From Bacteroidales bacterium (lineage in GTDB: Bacteria; Bacteroidota; Bacteroidia; Bacteroidales; UBA932), in the NCBI GenBank assembly GCA_017535125.1, contig JAFXUS010000038.1:1-17994 (forward strand): 17,994 bases of DNA, given 5' to 3'. The notes beneath the pieces were generated by a model that did not search any database, was not told the DNA's origin, and worked only from the letters and a program-made list of their open reading frames with translations. Of this stretch, positions 1-7,059 are shown piece after piece (the stretch's first letter is position 1; each line of letters begins with the position of its first letter). The position numbers were made by a program, and so were the translations under genes.

Positions 1-1
1 A

Positions 2-343
2 ATCCTCCGCCTGAAGGACGAAGGCGCCACGATCATCCTCTCCACGCACAACATGGAGTCGGTGGAGGAGCTCTGCGACAACATCGCCCTCATCAACAAG
101 TCCCGCCTGGTGATCACCGGCGGCGTGGAGGAAATCCGCCGCAAATACGGCAACAACAACGTCGAGTTGGTCTGGACCGACACCGACGGCCGCCACACGG
201 AGGTGCTCCCGCGCGAAACGGACGGCACTTCGACGCTCCGCTCCTTCCTGGAGAAGGACGGCGTGCAGATCAACTCCTACAAGGAGCTGATGCCGCGCAT
301 GAACGACATTTTCATCAAACTTGTAACGGAAGGGGAGGAATAG
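2..343 (+). CDS. ABC transporter ATP-binding protein, C-terminal part (5' end outside window)
   Basis: This is the last ~113 residues of an ABC ATPase. The frame is open from base 2, so the gene begins upstream of the window. The sequence shows the end of the nucleotide-binding domain: a beta-strand followed by the H-loop in STHNM, then the usual VEELCDNIALINKSR stretch, in which the ATPase is shut off from the C-terminal accessory domain. The remaining ~80 residues match the small C-terminal domain found on exporter ATPases of the NatA/YhaQ type. It energises the permease encoded 3 bases downstream at the inner membrane. Walker A, signature and Walker B motifs would lie upstream and cannot be checked. 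The substrate is unknown; the NatA-like assignment is from gene order and domain style, not from a specific residue. Confidence 0.9.
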   Translation: MLRLKDEGATIILSTHNMESVEELCDNIALINKSRLVITGGVEEIRRKYGNNNVELVWTDTDGRHTEVLPRETDGTSTLRSFLEKDGVQINSYKELMPRMNDIFIKLVTEGEE

Positions 344-346
344 GCT

Positions 347-1702
347 ATGAATTGGAAAACGATAGGCATTGTCATCAGCCGCGAGTACCTCAACAAGGTC
401 AAGAAAAAGAGTTTCATCTGGACGACGCTCCTCGTCCCCATCCTGGTGGCCGGCCTGACCATCGGCGTGATGTTCGCGCTGATGAATACCAAGGAGAAGA
501 CCAAGAACATCGCCGTGGTCGACGCTTCCGGCATCGTCCTGCCGTACATGACCAACACGGAGACCGTCCATTATACGGACCTGTCCGCGATGCCGCTGGA
601 CAGCGTGAAGGCCAATCTGGCCGCCCTCGGATACGACGGCGTGCTCTCCGTGGGAGAACTGAACGCCGAGGAAAAGACGGTCGCCGCCGACCTGTTTTCG
701 CCCAAGCCCTTCGGCATGGAGCTGACAGACGGCATCAACTCCCGCATCAACCGCGCCGTGGAGAACTATCGCATTGCGTCCTATGACATCGAAGGTCTGG
801 ACCAGATCCTCAAGGATGTCAAGGCCAACATTCACCTGCATTCCTACACGCTCGGGGACGACGGCGAGGAGAAGATCTCCGAAGCCGGCGTTTACAGCAT
901 CGTATCGATGGTTCTCGGCATCATCCTGTTCATCTTCGTGACGCTCTTCGGCGGCATGGTGATGAGCTCCGTGATCGAGGAGAAGTCCAGCCGCGTGGTG
1001 GAAGTGCTCGTCAGCTCCGTCAAGGCGACCGAGCTGATGTTCGGCAAGATCATCGGCATCGCGCTCGTGGCCCTGACGCAGTTCCTGCTCTGGATTGTGC
1101 TGTCGCTGGCCATCATCAGCATCGGCAGCGCTGTCTTCGGCCTTGACAAACTGGCCGGTTCCGACCCGACCGAGCTCGTGAGCACGGTGGGTGGCGTGGA
1201 CGCCGGCCAGATCGAGGAGATGACGGCCCAGCTGAGCGACCAGGGCGAGATGGGCACGGTGATCAGCACCCTGCGCAACCTCCCGTTCGGCCAGATCCTC
1301 GGCCTCTTCTTCGTGTATTTCGTCTTCGGCTACCTGCTGTACGCGTCGCTCTTCGCGGCCATCGGCTCCGCCGTGGAGAACGAGGGCGACACCCAGCAGC
1401 TCCAGCTGCCGCTGACGATTCCGCTGATGCTGGCGTACATGATTGCGCTTTATGCGTTCCGCGCGCCTGACAGCACGATCGCGTTCTGGGGATCCATCAT
1501 CCCGTTCACCTCGCCGATCGTGATGATCTCGCGCCTGCCCTTCGGCGTCCCGACCTGGGAAATCATCCTCTCCGTCGCGCTTCTGGTCGCCACCTTCGCG
1601 CTTTGCGCCTGGGCCTCGGCCAAGATCTACCGCGTCGGTATCCTGATGTTTGGTAAGAAATCGACCTGGAAAGACCTTTGGAAATGGTTCAAACAAAAGT
1701 AA
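347..1702 (+). CDS. ABC-2 type permease (NatB/YhaP-like exporter subunit)
   Basis: A 451-residue membrane protein and partner of the preceding ATPase. It has one N-terminal membrane segment (about residues 23-46), a ~135-residue extracytoplasmic domain, then a membrane domain from about residue 185 to 435 with around five further hydrophobic segments. The stretch EEKSSRVVEVLVSS (about 210-225) is the conserved cytoplasmic coupling region of ABC-2 exporters, and a second extracytoplasmic loop lies at about 268-303. This architecture (TM, large loop, TM cluster) is that of NatB/YhaP permeases, some of which export sodium or toxic compounds; the substrate here is not determinable. The start ATG is 3 bases after the ATPase stop and is preceded by a purine-rich GGAGGAA at 334-340, an unusually good Shine-Dalgarno sequence for Bacteroidota. 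Its last 19 bases overlap the next gene, indicating a common transcript. Confidence 0.93.
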   Translation: MNWKTIGIVISREYLNKVKKKSFIWTTLLVPILVAGLTIGVMFALMNTKEKTKNIAVVDASGIVLPYMTNTETVHYTDLSAMPLDSVKANLAALGYDGVLSVGELNAEEKTVAADLFSPKPFGMELTDGINSRINRAVENYRIASYDIEGLDQILKDVKANIHLHSYTLGDDGEEKISEAGVYSIVSMVLGIILFIFVTLFGGMVMSSVIEEKSSRVVEVLVSSVKATELMFGKIIGIALVALTQFLLWIVLSLAIISIGSAVFGLDKLAGSDPTELVSTVGGVDAGQIEEMTAQLSDQGEMGTVISTLRNLPFGQILGLFFVYFVFGYLLYASLFAAIGSAVENEGDTQQLQLPLTIPLMLAYMIALYAFRAPDSTIAFWGSIIPFTSPIVMISRLPFGVPTWEIILSVALLVATFALCAWASAKIYRVGILMFGKKSTWKDLWKWFKQK

Positions 1703-2526
1703 TCGCGCTGGTCGCGGCCGTCCTGGCGGTCTGCTCCTGCGAGTACCGGTACTCGTGGCAGAAATACCGCATGGACGGCCACCGCACCGGTGTCGTGGCA
1801 CCCTCTGCAGACAACGTCGACACTGCCCTGGGGACGATAGACGGAGATACCTATCATGCGCCAAACGGAACGAGTTATGAGAAGGGGAGCGCCACCTACG
1901 GGGTGGCCGCCGACCTCATCGCGGTGCAGCCGCAGATGAAGGACCTCAAGGAGGTCGTCGGCTATGCCACCCGTTCGATGGCCGCCGCCGCGCCGGAGAG
2001 CGAGCTCTCCAACTGGTGGGTGGACCGGACGATGGTCGACGTGGCCCGGCTGACCCGGAAGAAGGTGGACGTCGGCATCGTCAATTTCGGCGGCATCCGC
2101 GTGAGCCTGCCGCAGGGAGACCTGCTGCTGGACGACTTCATCTCGATGTTCCCGTTCAAGAACAAGCTCGTCTACGTGGCCCTCAAGGGCTCTGACCTGC
2201 AGGCGGTCTTCGAGACCATCGCCGCTTCCCGGCCCTTCGTGCTGGGCGGCGTGAAGATGGCCGTGCGCAACCACCACATCGACACCCTGCTCGTGGGTGG
2301 CAAGCCCATCGATCCCAACAAGGTGTACGGCGTGGCCACGGTGGACTTCCTGCTGGACGGCGGCGACGGCCTGACCATCGGCAAGAATGCCAAGGAGCTG
2401 ATCATGACCGACTGCATCGTCATCGACGCCGTGCTGCCGTACGTGCGCAGCCTGCAGGCTGCCGGCAAGCCGGTCGAGTACTTTACGGACGGCCGTCTGA
2501 CGTTTGACGAATGGGAGGAGGACTAG
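1684..2526 (+). CDS. Lipoprotein with 5'-nucleotidase C-terminal domain
   Basis: A 280-residue predicted lipoprotein carrying only the substrate-binding (C-terminal) domain of the 5'-nucleotidase/UshA family. The signal peptide is residues 1-16, with a lipobox at LAVC (Cys17; Cys19 is an alternative). Family hallmarks are visible: VNFGGIR followed by the D-F-I-x-M-F-P-F-K-N block around residues 137-163, and DFLLDGGDG near the end, which in full-length enzymes bind the nucleoside. The metal-binding phosphatase half is missing here and is encoded by the next gene, 2 bases away, so the two products probably work together on extracellular or periplasmic nucleotides. I chose ATG 1684 over a TTG two codons upstream because it gives a standard lipoprotein signal. 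It overlaps the permease gene by 19 bases. The function as a two-chain enzyme is inference. Confidence 0.88.
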   Translation: MVQTKVIALVAAVLAVCSCEYRYSWQKYRMDGHRTGVVAPSADNVDTALGTIDGDTYHAPNGTSYEKGSATYGVAADLIAVQPQMKDLKEVVGYATRSMAAAAPESELSNWWVDRTMVDVARLTRKKVDVGIVNFGGIRVSLPQGDLLLDDFISMFPFKNKLVYVALKGSDLQAVFETIAASRPFVLGGVKMAVRNHHIDTLLVGGKPIDPNKVYGVATVDFLLDGGDGLTIGKNAKELIMTDCIVIDAVLPYVRSLQAAGKPVEYFTDGRLTFDEWEED

Positions 2527-2528
2527 CG

Positions 2529-3365
2529 ATGAAAAAGATTCTGATTAGCCTTGCAGCGGCCCTGGCGGCCTTCTGCGCGTGCCAGCAGCAGCCTGCGCTG
2601 GTGATCCTGCATACCAACGACACCCACAGCCATTTCGAGCCCCTGCGCGGCGGCCCGGACGACGGCGTGGGCGGTGTCATCGAGCGCGCCGCGTTCGTCG
2701 ATTCCATCCGCAATGCCTATGGCGCTGACCGCGTCCTGCTTCTTCACGCGGGAGACTTCAGCCAGGGTTCGCCGTATTTCACCGAGCTGGGCGGCGTGCT
2801 GGAGATCCAGGCCATCAACGACTTCGCCTATGACTGCGTCACCCTCGGCAACCACGAGTTCGACAACGACATCGAGGCCCTGACCGAGCGCGTGAAGATG
2901 CTCAATCCCGTCACGAAGGTCATCTGCGCCAACCTCGACCTGTCTCCCTTCGAGCTGGGCGAGTACGTCAAGCCGTACGCCATCCTGACGCGCGCCGGCA
3001 TGAAGATCGGCGTCATCGGCCTGGAGTCCGACATCTCGACGGCCGTGACGAAGACGGTCGCGTCCCGCATGCAGCAGCTCGACAACGTCGAGGTGACCAA
3101 CCGCTGGGCGGACTACCTGCACGAGACGGAGAAGTGCGACATGATCATCCTCCTGTCGCACGCCGGCTACGACCAGGACCAGGTCATCATCCCGCAGACC
3201 CGCTGGGTGGACCTGGTGATCGGCGGCCACACGCACACCTTCGTGGACGATTTCCTCTATGTGGAGAACGCCCGCGGCAAGCGGGTGCCCATCATCACCG
3301 ACGGCAAGTGGGGCCTGGAAATGGGCCAGATCAACGTGGGACGGAAGCTTTCCTGCGCACGTTGA
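2529..3365 (+). CDS. Metallophosphatase lipoprotein (5'-nucleotidase N-terminal domain)
   Basis: A 278-residue lipoprotein with the dinuclear-metal phosphoesterase domain of 5'-nucleotidases. All metal-ligand motifs are present in order: HTNDTHSH (about 28-35), HAGDF, GNHEFD, SHAGYD and GGHTHTF. The signal peptide has a lipobox around Cys16 or Cys18. There is no nucleotidase C-terminal domain; that half is the preceding gene. ATG 2529 is used because the MKKILISL start gives the lipoprotein signal, whereas the longer in-frame start at 2511 would overlap the upstream gene. A strong GGAGGAGG lies at 2514-2521. The C-terminus (about the last eight residues, GRKLSCAR) runs into the convergent gene by 35 bp, and this tail may not be ancestral. 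Probable role: hydrolysis of nucleotides or other phosphoesters outside the cytoplasm. Confidence 0.9.
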   Translation: MKKILISLAAALAAFCACQQQPALVILHTNDTHSHFEPLRGGPDDGVGGVIERAAFVDSIRNAYGADRVLLLHAGDFSQGSPYFTELGGVLEIQAINDFAYDCVTLGNHEFDNDIEALTERVKMLNPVTKVICANLDLSPFELGEYVKPYAILTRAGMKIGVIGLESDISTAVTKTVASRMQQLDNVEVTNRWADYLHETEKCDMIILLSHAGYDQDQVIIPQTRWVDLVIGGHTHTFVDDFLYVENARGKRVPIITDGKWGLEMGQINVGRKLSCAR

Positions 3366-3714
3366 AAATCCGCGTGTCGGTGCGGTAGTACCAGATATCG
3401 AAGCAGGCGTATTCGTCGTGTTTGAAGCGGCCGCGCCGGTGCTCCGTGACATATGCGGGGTCGAACCCCAGCTCCGAGAGCTCTTCCAGCCCCGCGCCCG
3501 TCTTTCCTTCATTGAGCAGCGCTTCCAGGACAGCATAGTTTCCTGTGAGCGCTGCCACTGTTTTGGCCCGCTGCTGGCGCTTGTTCATCAACTGGCGGTT
3601 GTGCCACCTGTTTTTGCAGCTCAAGCTGCAGAAATGCTTGTCTTTCCGTCCAAGGAACTCGCTGCCGCATTCCAGGCAGGTTCCTTCTTCTTCGTTGTGC
3701 AGTTTGTATCCCAT
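3331..3714 (-). CDS. Small zinc-ribbon protein, DUF2116-like
   Basis: A 127-residue cytoplasmic protein. Residues 13-33 form a zinc ribbon of pattern C-x2-C-x12-C-x3-C (CLECG ... FCSLSC) followed by NRWHNRQ, the signature of the small DUF2116 family common in Bacteroidota. The rest fits that family too: a basic helix, a segment resembling R..LEALLNEGK, then GFDP-Y and an aromatic-rich end with C-F-D-I-W-Y-Y. The molecular function of this family is unknown to me. ATG 3714 is chosen because family members begin shortly before the first CxxC; an AAAAAGGA stretch lies just upstream on this strand. An in-frame extension to 3792 exists but looks non-coding. The gene converges with the metallophosphatase and shares 35 bp with it. 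Confidence 0.82.
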   Translation of the reverse strand: MGYKLHNEEEGTCLECGSEFLGRKDKHFCSLSCKNRWHNRQLMNKRQQRAKTVAALTGNYAVLEALLNEGKTGAGLEELSELGFDPAYVTEHRRGRFKHDEYACFDIWYYRTDTRIFNVRRKASVPR

Positions 3715-3813
3715 GACAGTCCTTTTTCCCAAAGATGGACGCTGGATCCGGATTCTCCAAGAGCTTGAAAGAAACCTGCGCAAGGTTTTCACGTATTTTT
3801 CATATTCCCGTTT

Positions 3814-3850
3814 ATCTTACAACTGAAAAATAAACCTTACAATGTAAGAT
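3814..3850. promoter_or_regulatory. Inverted-repeat cluster, possible operator
   Basis: CTTACAATGTAAG (3836-3848) is a perfect palindrome with 6-bp arms and a single central base. Its left arm is repeated upstream as ATCTTACAA (3814-3822), and its right arm extends to TGTAAGAT (3843-3850), so ATCTTACA and TGTAAGAT also form an 8-bp-arm inverted repeat across 3814-3850. The site lies in the AT-rich part of a divergent promoter region. This suggests a dimeric regulator site; the regulator is unknown. Confidence 0.4.
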
Positions 3851-3970
3851 TCCGCACACATTTTTCCGTCCCGGCCTGAAAGAAAGAGGCGAAACGGAAA
3901 TGATTCGTATCTATTTGCCCCTTCCGCCCCCGGGAGGGGCTCGTCGTGTCAGGATAGCCCGTTCCTTTGC

Positions 3971-4006
3971 AGTCGGGATACGGACCGCGCGGCCGGATGC
4001 CCGACT
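3971..4006 (+). other. Stem-loop in the leader of the ssb-like gene
   Basis: AGTCGGG (3971-3977) pairs perfectly with CCCGACT (4000-4006), and the enclosed loop contains the self-complementary CCGCGCGG. It ends 21 bases before the ATG. There is no T-tract, so it is not a standard intrinsic terminator. It could be a leader structure or chance in GC-rich DNA. Confidence 0.3.
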
Positions 4007-4027
4007 CACATTAAACGTATAATTGTC

Positions 4028-4375
4028 ATGGAACAACTGAACAAAGTAGAACTCAGAGGGATCGTCGGCAGCGTCCGGATCCAGACTTTTGACGACAACC
4101 GGATGGCCCGGATCGGCCTGGCCACCAATTTTGCCTACAAGGACCGCGAAGGGACGGCCGTCATCGACACGAGCTGGCACAACGTCATCGCGTGGGAGGG
4201 CCGCAACATCCAGGACCTGGAACGGATCGGGAAAGGGACGAAACTGCGTGTCATCGGCCGTATCCGCTACCAGAATTACACCGGGCTGGACGGCGTCGAC
4301 CGGACCGGGACGGATATTCTGGCAAACCAGATCCAGATCATTGACGATCCTTCCCAGATGTCCTATGAGATGTAG
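4028..4375 (+). CDS. ssb: Short single-stranded DNA-binding protein (SSB family)
   Basis: A 115-residue OB-fold protein of the SSB family. It begins MEQLNKVELRGIVG, the typical first strand, followed by a variable loop, W-H-N-V-I-A-W (residues about 55-61), a GKGTKLRVIGRIR strand and a final strand ILANQIQII. It is much shorter than the main replicative SSB and ends DDPSQMSYEM, without the flexible tail and acidic DDDIPF-like tip that recruits repair partners. It is therefore probably an accessory SSB rather than the main one. Its stop lies 11 bases inside the earliest possible start of the DUF3575-like gene, so it could be the first gene of the pilus transcript. A TATAATTG stretch at 4018-4025 resembles, with one mismatch, a Bacteroidota -7 box but is too close to the ATG to be convincing. 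Confidence 0.85.
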   Translation: MEQLNKVELRGIVGSVRIQTFDDNRMARIGLATNFAYKDREGTAVIDTSWHNVIAWEGRNIQDLERIGKGTKLRVIGRIRYQNYTGLDGVDRTGTDILANQIQIIDDPSQMSYEM

Positions 4376-5021
4376 GAAACGATTACCGGGAGACCGGGGC
4401 CGTGTCGGCCCGCCGGGCCTCACTCCTGTGGCGCGGCCCCTTCCTCCTTTGCTGGCGGTTCTGGCGGCCTTTTGCTGGCTGTCCGTTCCGGCCCTGCATG
4501 CACAGGACCCGGAACTGGAGCACCGGGCGCGGCTCGCCGTTTCGCAGAACGTGGCCGATTATATCTTCCTGGGGACGCTCAACGCCGAACTTCAATACTC
4601 CGTGCACCGGAACTGGACACTCGGGATCGGGGCGCGCTACAACAACTGGACGTGGCGGTACCGCCAGGACACGCAATTCGAGGCGCGGCAGCAAACGTAT
4701 TATCTGGATGGCCGCTGGTGGCCCTGGTACACGTATTCCGGCTGGTGGGTAGGTGGAAAGGTCCAATATCAGGAGTATAACCGGGGTGGTCTGCTCGGGG
4801 CGGAAACGGAAGAAGGCGACGCCGTGGGCGTCTCCCTGGGAGCCGGCTATGCCGTACATGTAAATCATTGGCTGAACATTGATTTCGGCTTGTTCGGCTG
4901 GGGCGGAATGACCCGTTATGTTTCTTATGCCTGCCCGTATTGCGGGTCGCGTACGGGAGAGGGAACCAAAGCGTTTGTCCTGCCGGACGAAGTCCGGATC
5001 GCACTTCAATTCATTTTCTGA
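4365..5021 (+). CDS. DUF3575-like outer-membrane protein of the pilus locus
   Basis: As drawn, 218 residues from ATG 4365, which overlaps the ssb stop by 11 bases. A GTG at 4428 is an attractive alternative giving 197 residues: from there the product starts directly with a compact signal peptide ending LHA|QD, whereas the ATG adds 21 mostly polar, Arg/Gly/Pro-rich residues. The mature part consists of alternating amphipathic strands rich in Trp, Tyr and Arg, typical of a small outer-membrane beta-barrel, and includes RNWTLGIGARYNNWTW, a YYLDGRWWPWY strand and a CPYCG pair near the end. This pattern matches DUF3575 proteins, often found next to OmpA-like and fimbrillin genes in Bacteroidales pilus loci. 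Role (assembly platform or surface anchor) is inferred from context. The next gene begins in its stop codon (TGATG). Confidence 0.8.
   Translation: MRCRKRLPGDRGRVGPPGLTPVARPLPPLLAVLAAFCWLSVPALHAQDPELEHRARLAVSQNVADYIFLGTLNAELQYSVHRNWTLGIGARYNNWTWRYRQDTQFEARQQTYYLDGRWWPWYTYSGWWVGGKVQYQEYNRGGLLGAETEEGDAVGVSLGAGYAVHVNHWLNIDFGLFGWGGMTRYVSYACPYCGSRTGEGTKAFVLPDEVRIALQFIF
4397..4411 (+). other. GC hairpin at the ssb / DUF3575-like gene junction
   Basis: GGGCCG (4397-4402) and CGGCCC (4406-4411) form a perfect 6-bp all-GC stem with a TGT loop. It lies between the ssb stop and the alternative GTG start at 4428. No T-run follows. If translation starts at 4428 it would be a leader structure that could reduce or tune expression of the pilus genes after ssb. 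Confidence 0.35.
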
Positions 5022-7030
5022 TGGTACGCAAGACGATTACATATCTGCTGCCGCTGCTGCTGGTGGCCGCGCTGCTCCCGGCTTGCGGCACGCGCCGCAA
5101 GGCGCACGACGTGTACCGGCGGCAGCTCGCTGCCTCGCTGCAGCTTCCCCGGCAGGCGGAGTTCCTGCCGGAATTTGCCGAGGTGAAGGCGCCCCGGCGC
5201 GATACGCTGCGGGTGACGGATCTGGACGGTCGGGAAATGATCATCATGAAGGCCGTCCGGGACGAGCAGAGCGGCGAGATGGTGGCGGCTGAAATGCTGG
5301 ATGCCGCCATGGTTACCGCCCGTTTCCGGAACATCGCCGAACGGCATGGCAAGATCGACCTGGAATTCCAGGTGCTCGTCCCGCCCGAGATGCAGGATTC
5401 CCGCTGGCAGCTGCGCCTCCATCCGGATATGTTCGTCCTGGAAGACAGCCTGCGGCTGGATGACGTCGTGGTCACGGGGGCTGATTATCGGAGATCGCAG
5501 TTGCGTGGATATCAGCAGTATGAGAAGTTCCTCTCGCGCATCACCAGCGACACGCTGGCGTTCGTGGACCTGCGCAACCTGGAGATCTTCATCGAACGCA
5601 ACATCCCGCAGGTGTATGCCCTCAAGACCGACACGACTTTCGTCTCGGACGAAGTGTTCGAGAGCTATTTCGGCGTGACGGAGCAGGAGGCCATCGAGCA
5701 TTATACCAACAAGTTCCTGCGCCGGCGCAACGAATGGCGCAAGGCCAACCGTCAGAAGATGTTCAACAAGTACGTCAAAGCGCCCATCGTCACGGACGGT
5801 ATCCGCCTGGACACCGTCATCCGGTACGACAACGGCATGTTCGTCTATAACTATGTGCAGACCATCCATACGCGTCCCAGGCTCCGCAAGGTGGACGTCG
5901 TGCTTTCCGGCGAGATCTACGAGCAGGAAAAGCAGGTCTATTCGGTGCCCCGCTGCGATCCGCTGACATTCTACATTTCCTCTGTCGCGGCATTCGTGGA
6001 TGGCACGGAACGCTACAAAACGGTGGTCGTATCCCGTAATGTGGAAGCCAACACGACTTGCAACATCGATTTCCGTACCGGTCGGGCGGACATTGACGAG
6101 CGGCTGGGAAACAATGCGCGTGAGATCGCCTTCATCCGGGAGAATCTGCGTAATCTGCTGCTGAACGACACGTTTGAGCTGGACAGCGTGACCATTGCCG
6201 CATTCGCGTCGCCGGAAGGCACGCTGGCGTCCAACAATGCGCTGACCCTGCGTCGCTCCCGGGCGGCGTCGGAGTATTTCGAGAAATACATCCGCTTTGT
6301 GCGGGATTCCGTCCGGCGCGAGGACGGTCTGTTCATTACGGTCGGGGACGACCTCACGGAAGGAACGCTTCGCGGCAGCGGCCGCGCCCGCAAGGAGATC
6401 CCTTTCCTGGCCCGTCCGGGCGGGGAAGACTGGGCCGGGCTGGATGCGCTGGTCGCGGCGGATACGGTCCTGACGGACCGGGAAAAGGCGCGCTACGCGG
6501 AACTCTCCGCGGTCGCGAACCCCGACGAGCGGGAGAAGCGGATGAAAGGGGAATCCTGGTACCGGCATGTCCTGGAGATCCATTATCCGCGCCTGCGTAC
6601 GGTGCGTTTTACCTTCGCGCTGCACCGCAAAGGCATGGTCAAGGACACGGTCCATACGACGGAGCTTGACACAGTGTATATGAAAGGCGTACAAGCCATC
6701 CGCGACCATGATTACCAGGCGGCATTGGCCTTCCTGGCTCCGTATCACGATTACAATACCGCCGTGGCATACGTGGCTTTGGACCGCAACCTTTCCGCGC
6801 TGGAGATTCTGGAACCGATGCCGCGTTCTCCGCAGGTGAATTATATGCTGGCTCTCCTGTATGCCCGCCAGGGCGATGATCAGGCAGCGGTGCAGCATTA
6901 CCTCAATGCCTGCGGACAGGAACGGAGCTTCATCAGCCGGGGCAACCTGGACCCGGAAATCTCGGCCCTCATCAAACGTTACGATCTCCACAAGGAGCCG
7001 GACGATGACTGGGGAGACCTGATTCAATGA
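5021..7030 (+). CDS. OmpA-like/TPR lipoprotein of the pilus locus
   Basis: A 669-residue predicted outer-membrane lipoprotein (lipobox LPAC, Cys22). Residues about 60-345 form a large beta-rich and helical N-terminal region containing Q-Y-E-K-F-L and I-E-R-N-I-P segments. An OmpA-like peptidoglycan-binding domain starts about 348: I-D-F-R-T-G-R-A-D-I-D, then FASPEG (395-400) and the N-x-x-L-x-x-x-R-x-x-A helix. The C-terminal ~90 residues look like TPR units (YMKGVQAIRDHDYQAAL ... NYMLALLYARQGDDQAAVQHYLNAC). I recognise it as a family seen near Bacteroidales fimbrillin genes; the lipid anchor plus OmpA-like fold suggests it ties the pilus machinery to the cell wall, which is inference. Start ATG 5021 overlaps the previous stop by one base (TGATG), implying translational coupling. 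Confidence 0.82.
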   Translation: MVRKTITYLLPLLLVAALLPACGTRRKAHDVYRRQLAASLQLPRQAEFLPEFAEVKAPRRDTLRVTDLDGREMIIMKAVRDEQSGEMVAAEMLDAAMVTARFRNIAERHGKIDLEFQVLVPPEMQDSRWQLRLHPDMFVLEDSLRLDDVVVTGADYRRSQLRGYQQYEKFLSRITSDTLAFVDLRNLEIFIERNIPQVYALKTDTTFVSDEVFESYFGVTEQEAIEHYTNKFLRRRNEWRKANRQKMFNKYVKAPIVTDGIRLDTVIRYDNGMFVYNYVQTIHTRPRLRKVDVVLSGEIYEQEKQVYSVPRCDPLTFYISSVAAFVDGTERYKTVVVSRNVEANTTCNIDFRTGRADIDERLGNNAREIAFIRENLRNLLLNDTFELDSVTIAAFASPEGTLASNNALTLRRSRAASEYFEKYIRFVRDSVRREDGLFITVGDDLTEGTLRGSGRARKEIPFLARPGGEDWAGLDALVAADTVLTDREKARYAELSAVANPDEREKRMKGESWYRHVLEIHYPRLRTVRFTFALHRKGMVKDTVHTTELDTVYMKGVQAIRDHDYQAALAFLAPYHDYNTAVAYVALDRNLSALEILEPMPRSPQVNYMLALLYARQGDDQAAVQHYLNACGQERSFISRGNLDPEISALIKRYDLHKEPDDDWGDLIQ

Positions 7031-7059
7031 TTGTGATAATTTGTAACAACTATTTCAAA

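Larger units (their letters stand above)
3715..4027. other. 313-bp intergenic region between divergent genes
   Basis: I see no convincing gene here. The region separates the minus-strand zinc-ribbon gene from the plus-strand ssb-like gene and so should hold both promoters. It is AT-rich from 3785 to 3870 and strongly GC-rich after that. It contains a cluster of related inverted repeats (3814-3850), a GC hairpin (GCCCC 3926-3930 with GGGGC 3936-3940) and a longer stem (3971-4006). A possible plus-strand -7 box, TCTATTTG at 3910-3917, deviates at one position from TAnnTTTG and has no good -33 partner. Confidence 0.6.

Noticed and set aside
2523..3536. Minus-strand frame of 337 codons over the metallophosphatase and zinc-ribbon genes
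   Set aside because: It covers two genes with recognisable family motifs in other frames and shows no motif itself.
4089..4364. N-terminal extension of the DUF3575-like gene back to 4089
   Set aside because: It lies inside the ssb coding region in another frame, and its Arg/Pro/Ser-rich translation puts the signal peptide more than 90 residues inside the protein.
5006..7027. Long open frame of 673 codons on the minus strand, antisense to the OmpA-like gene
   Set aside because: It mirrors a clearly recognisable plus-strand gene in GC-rich DNA; its translation shows no signal, domain or family pattern.
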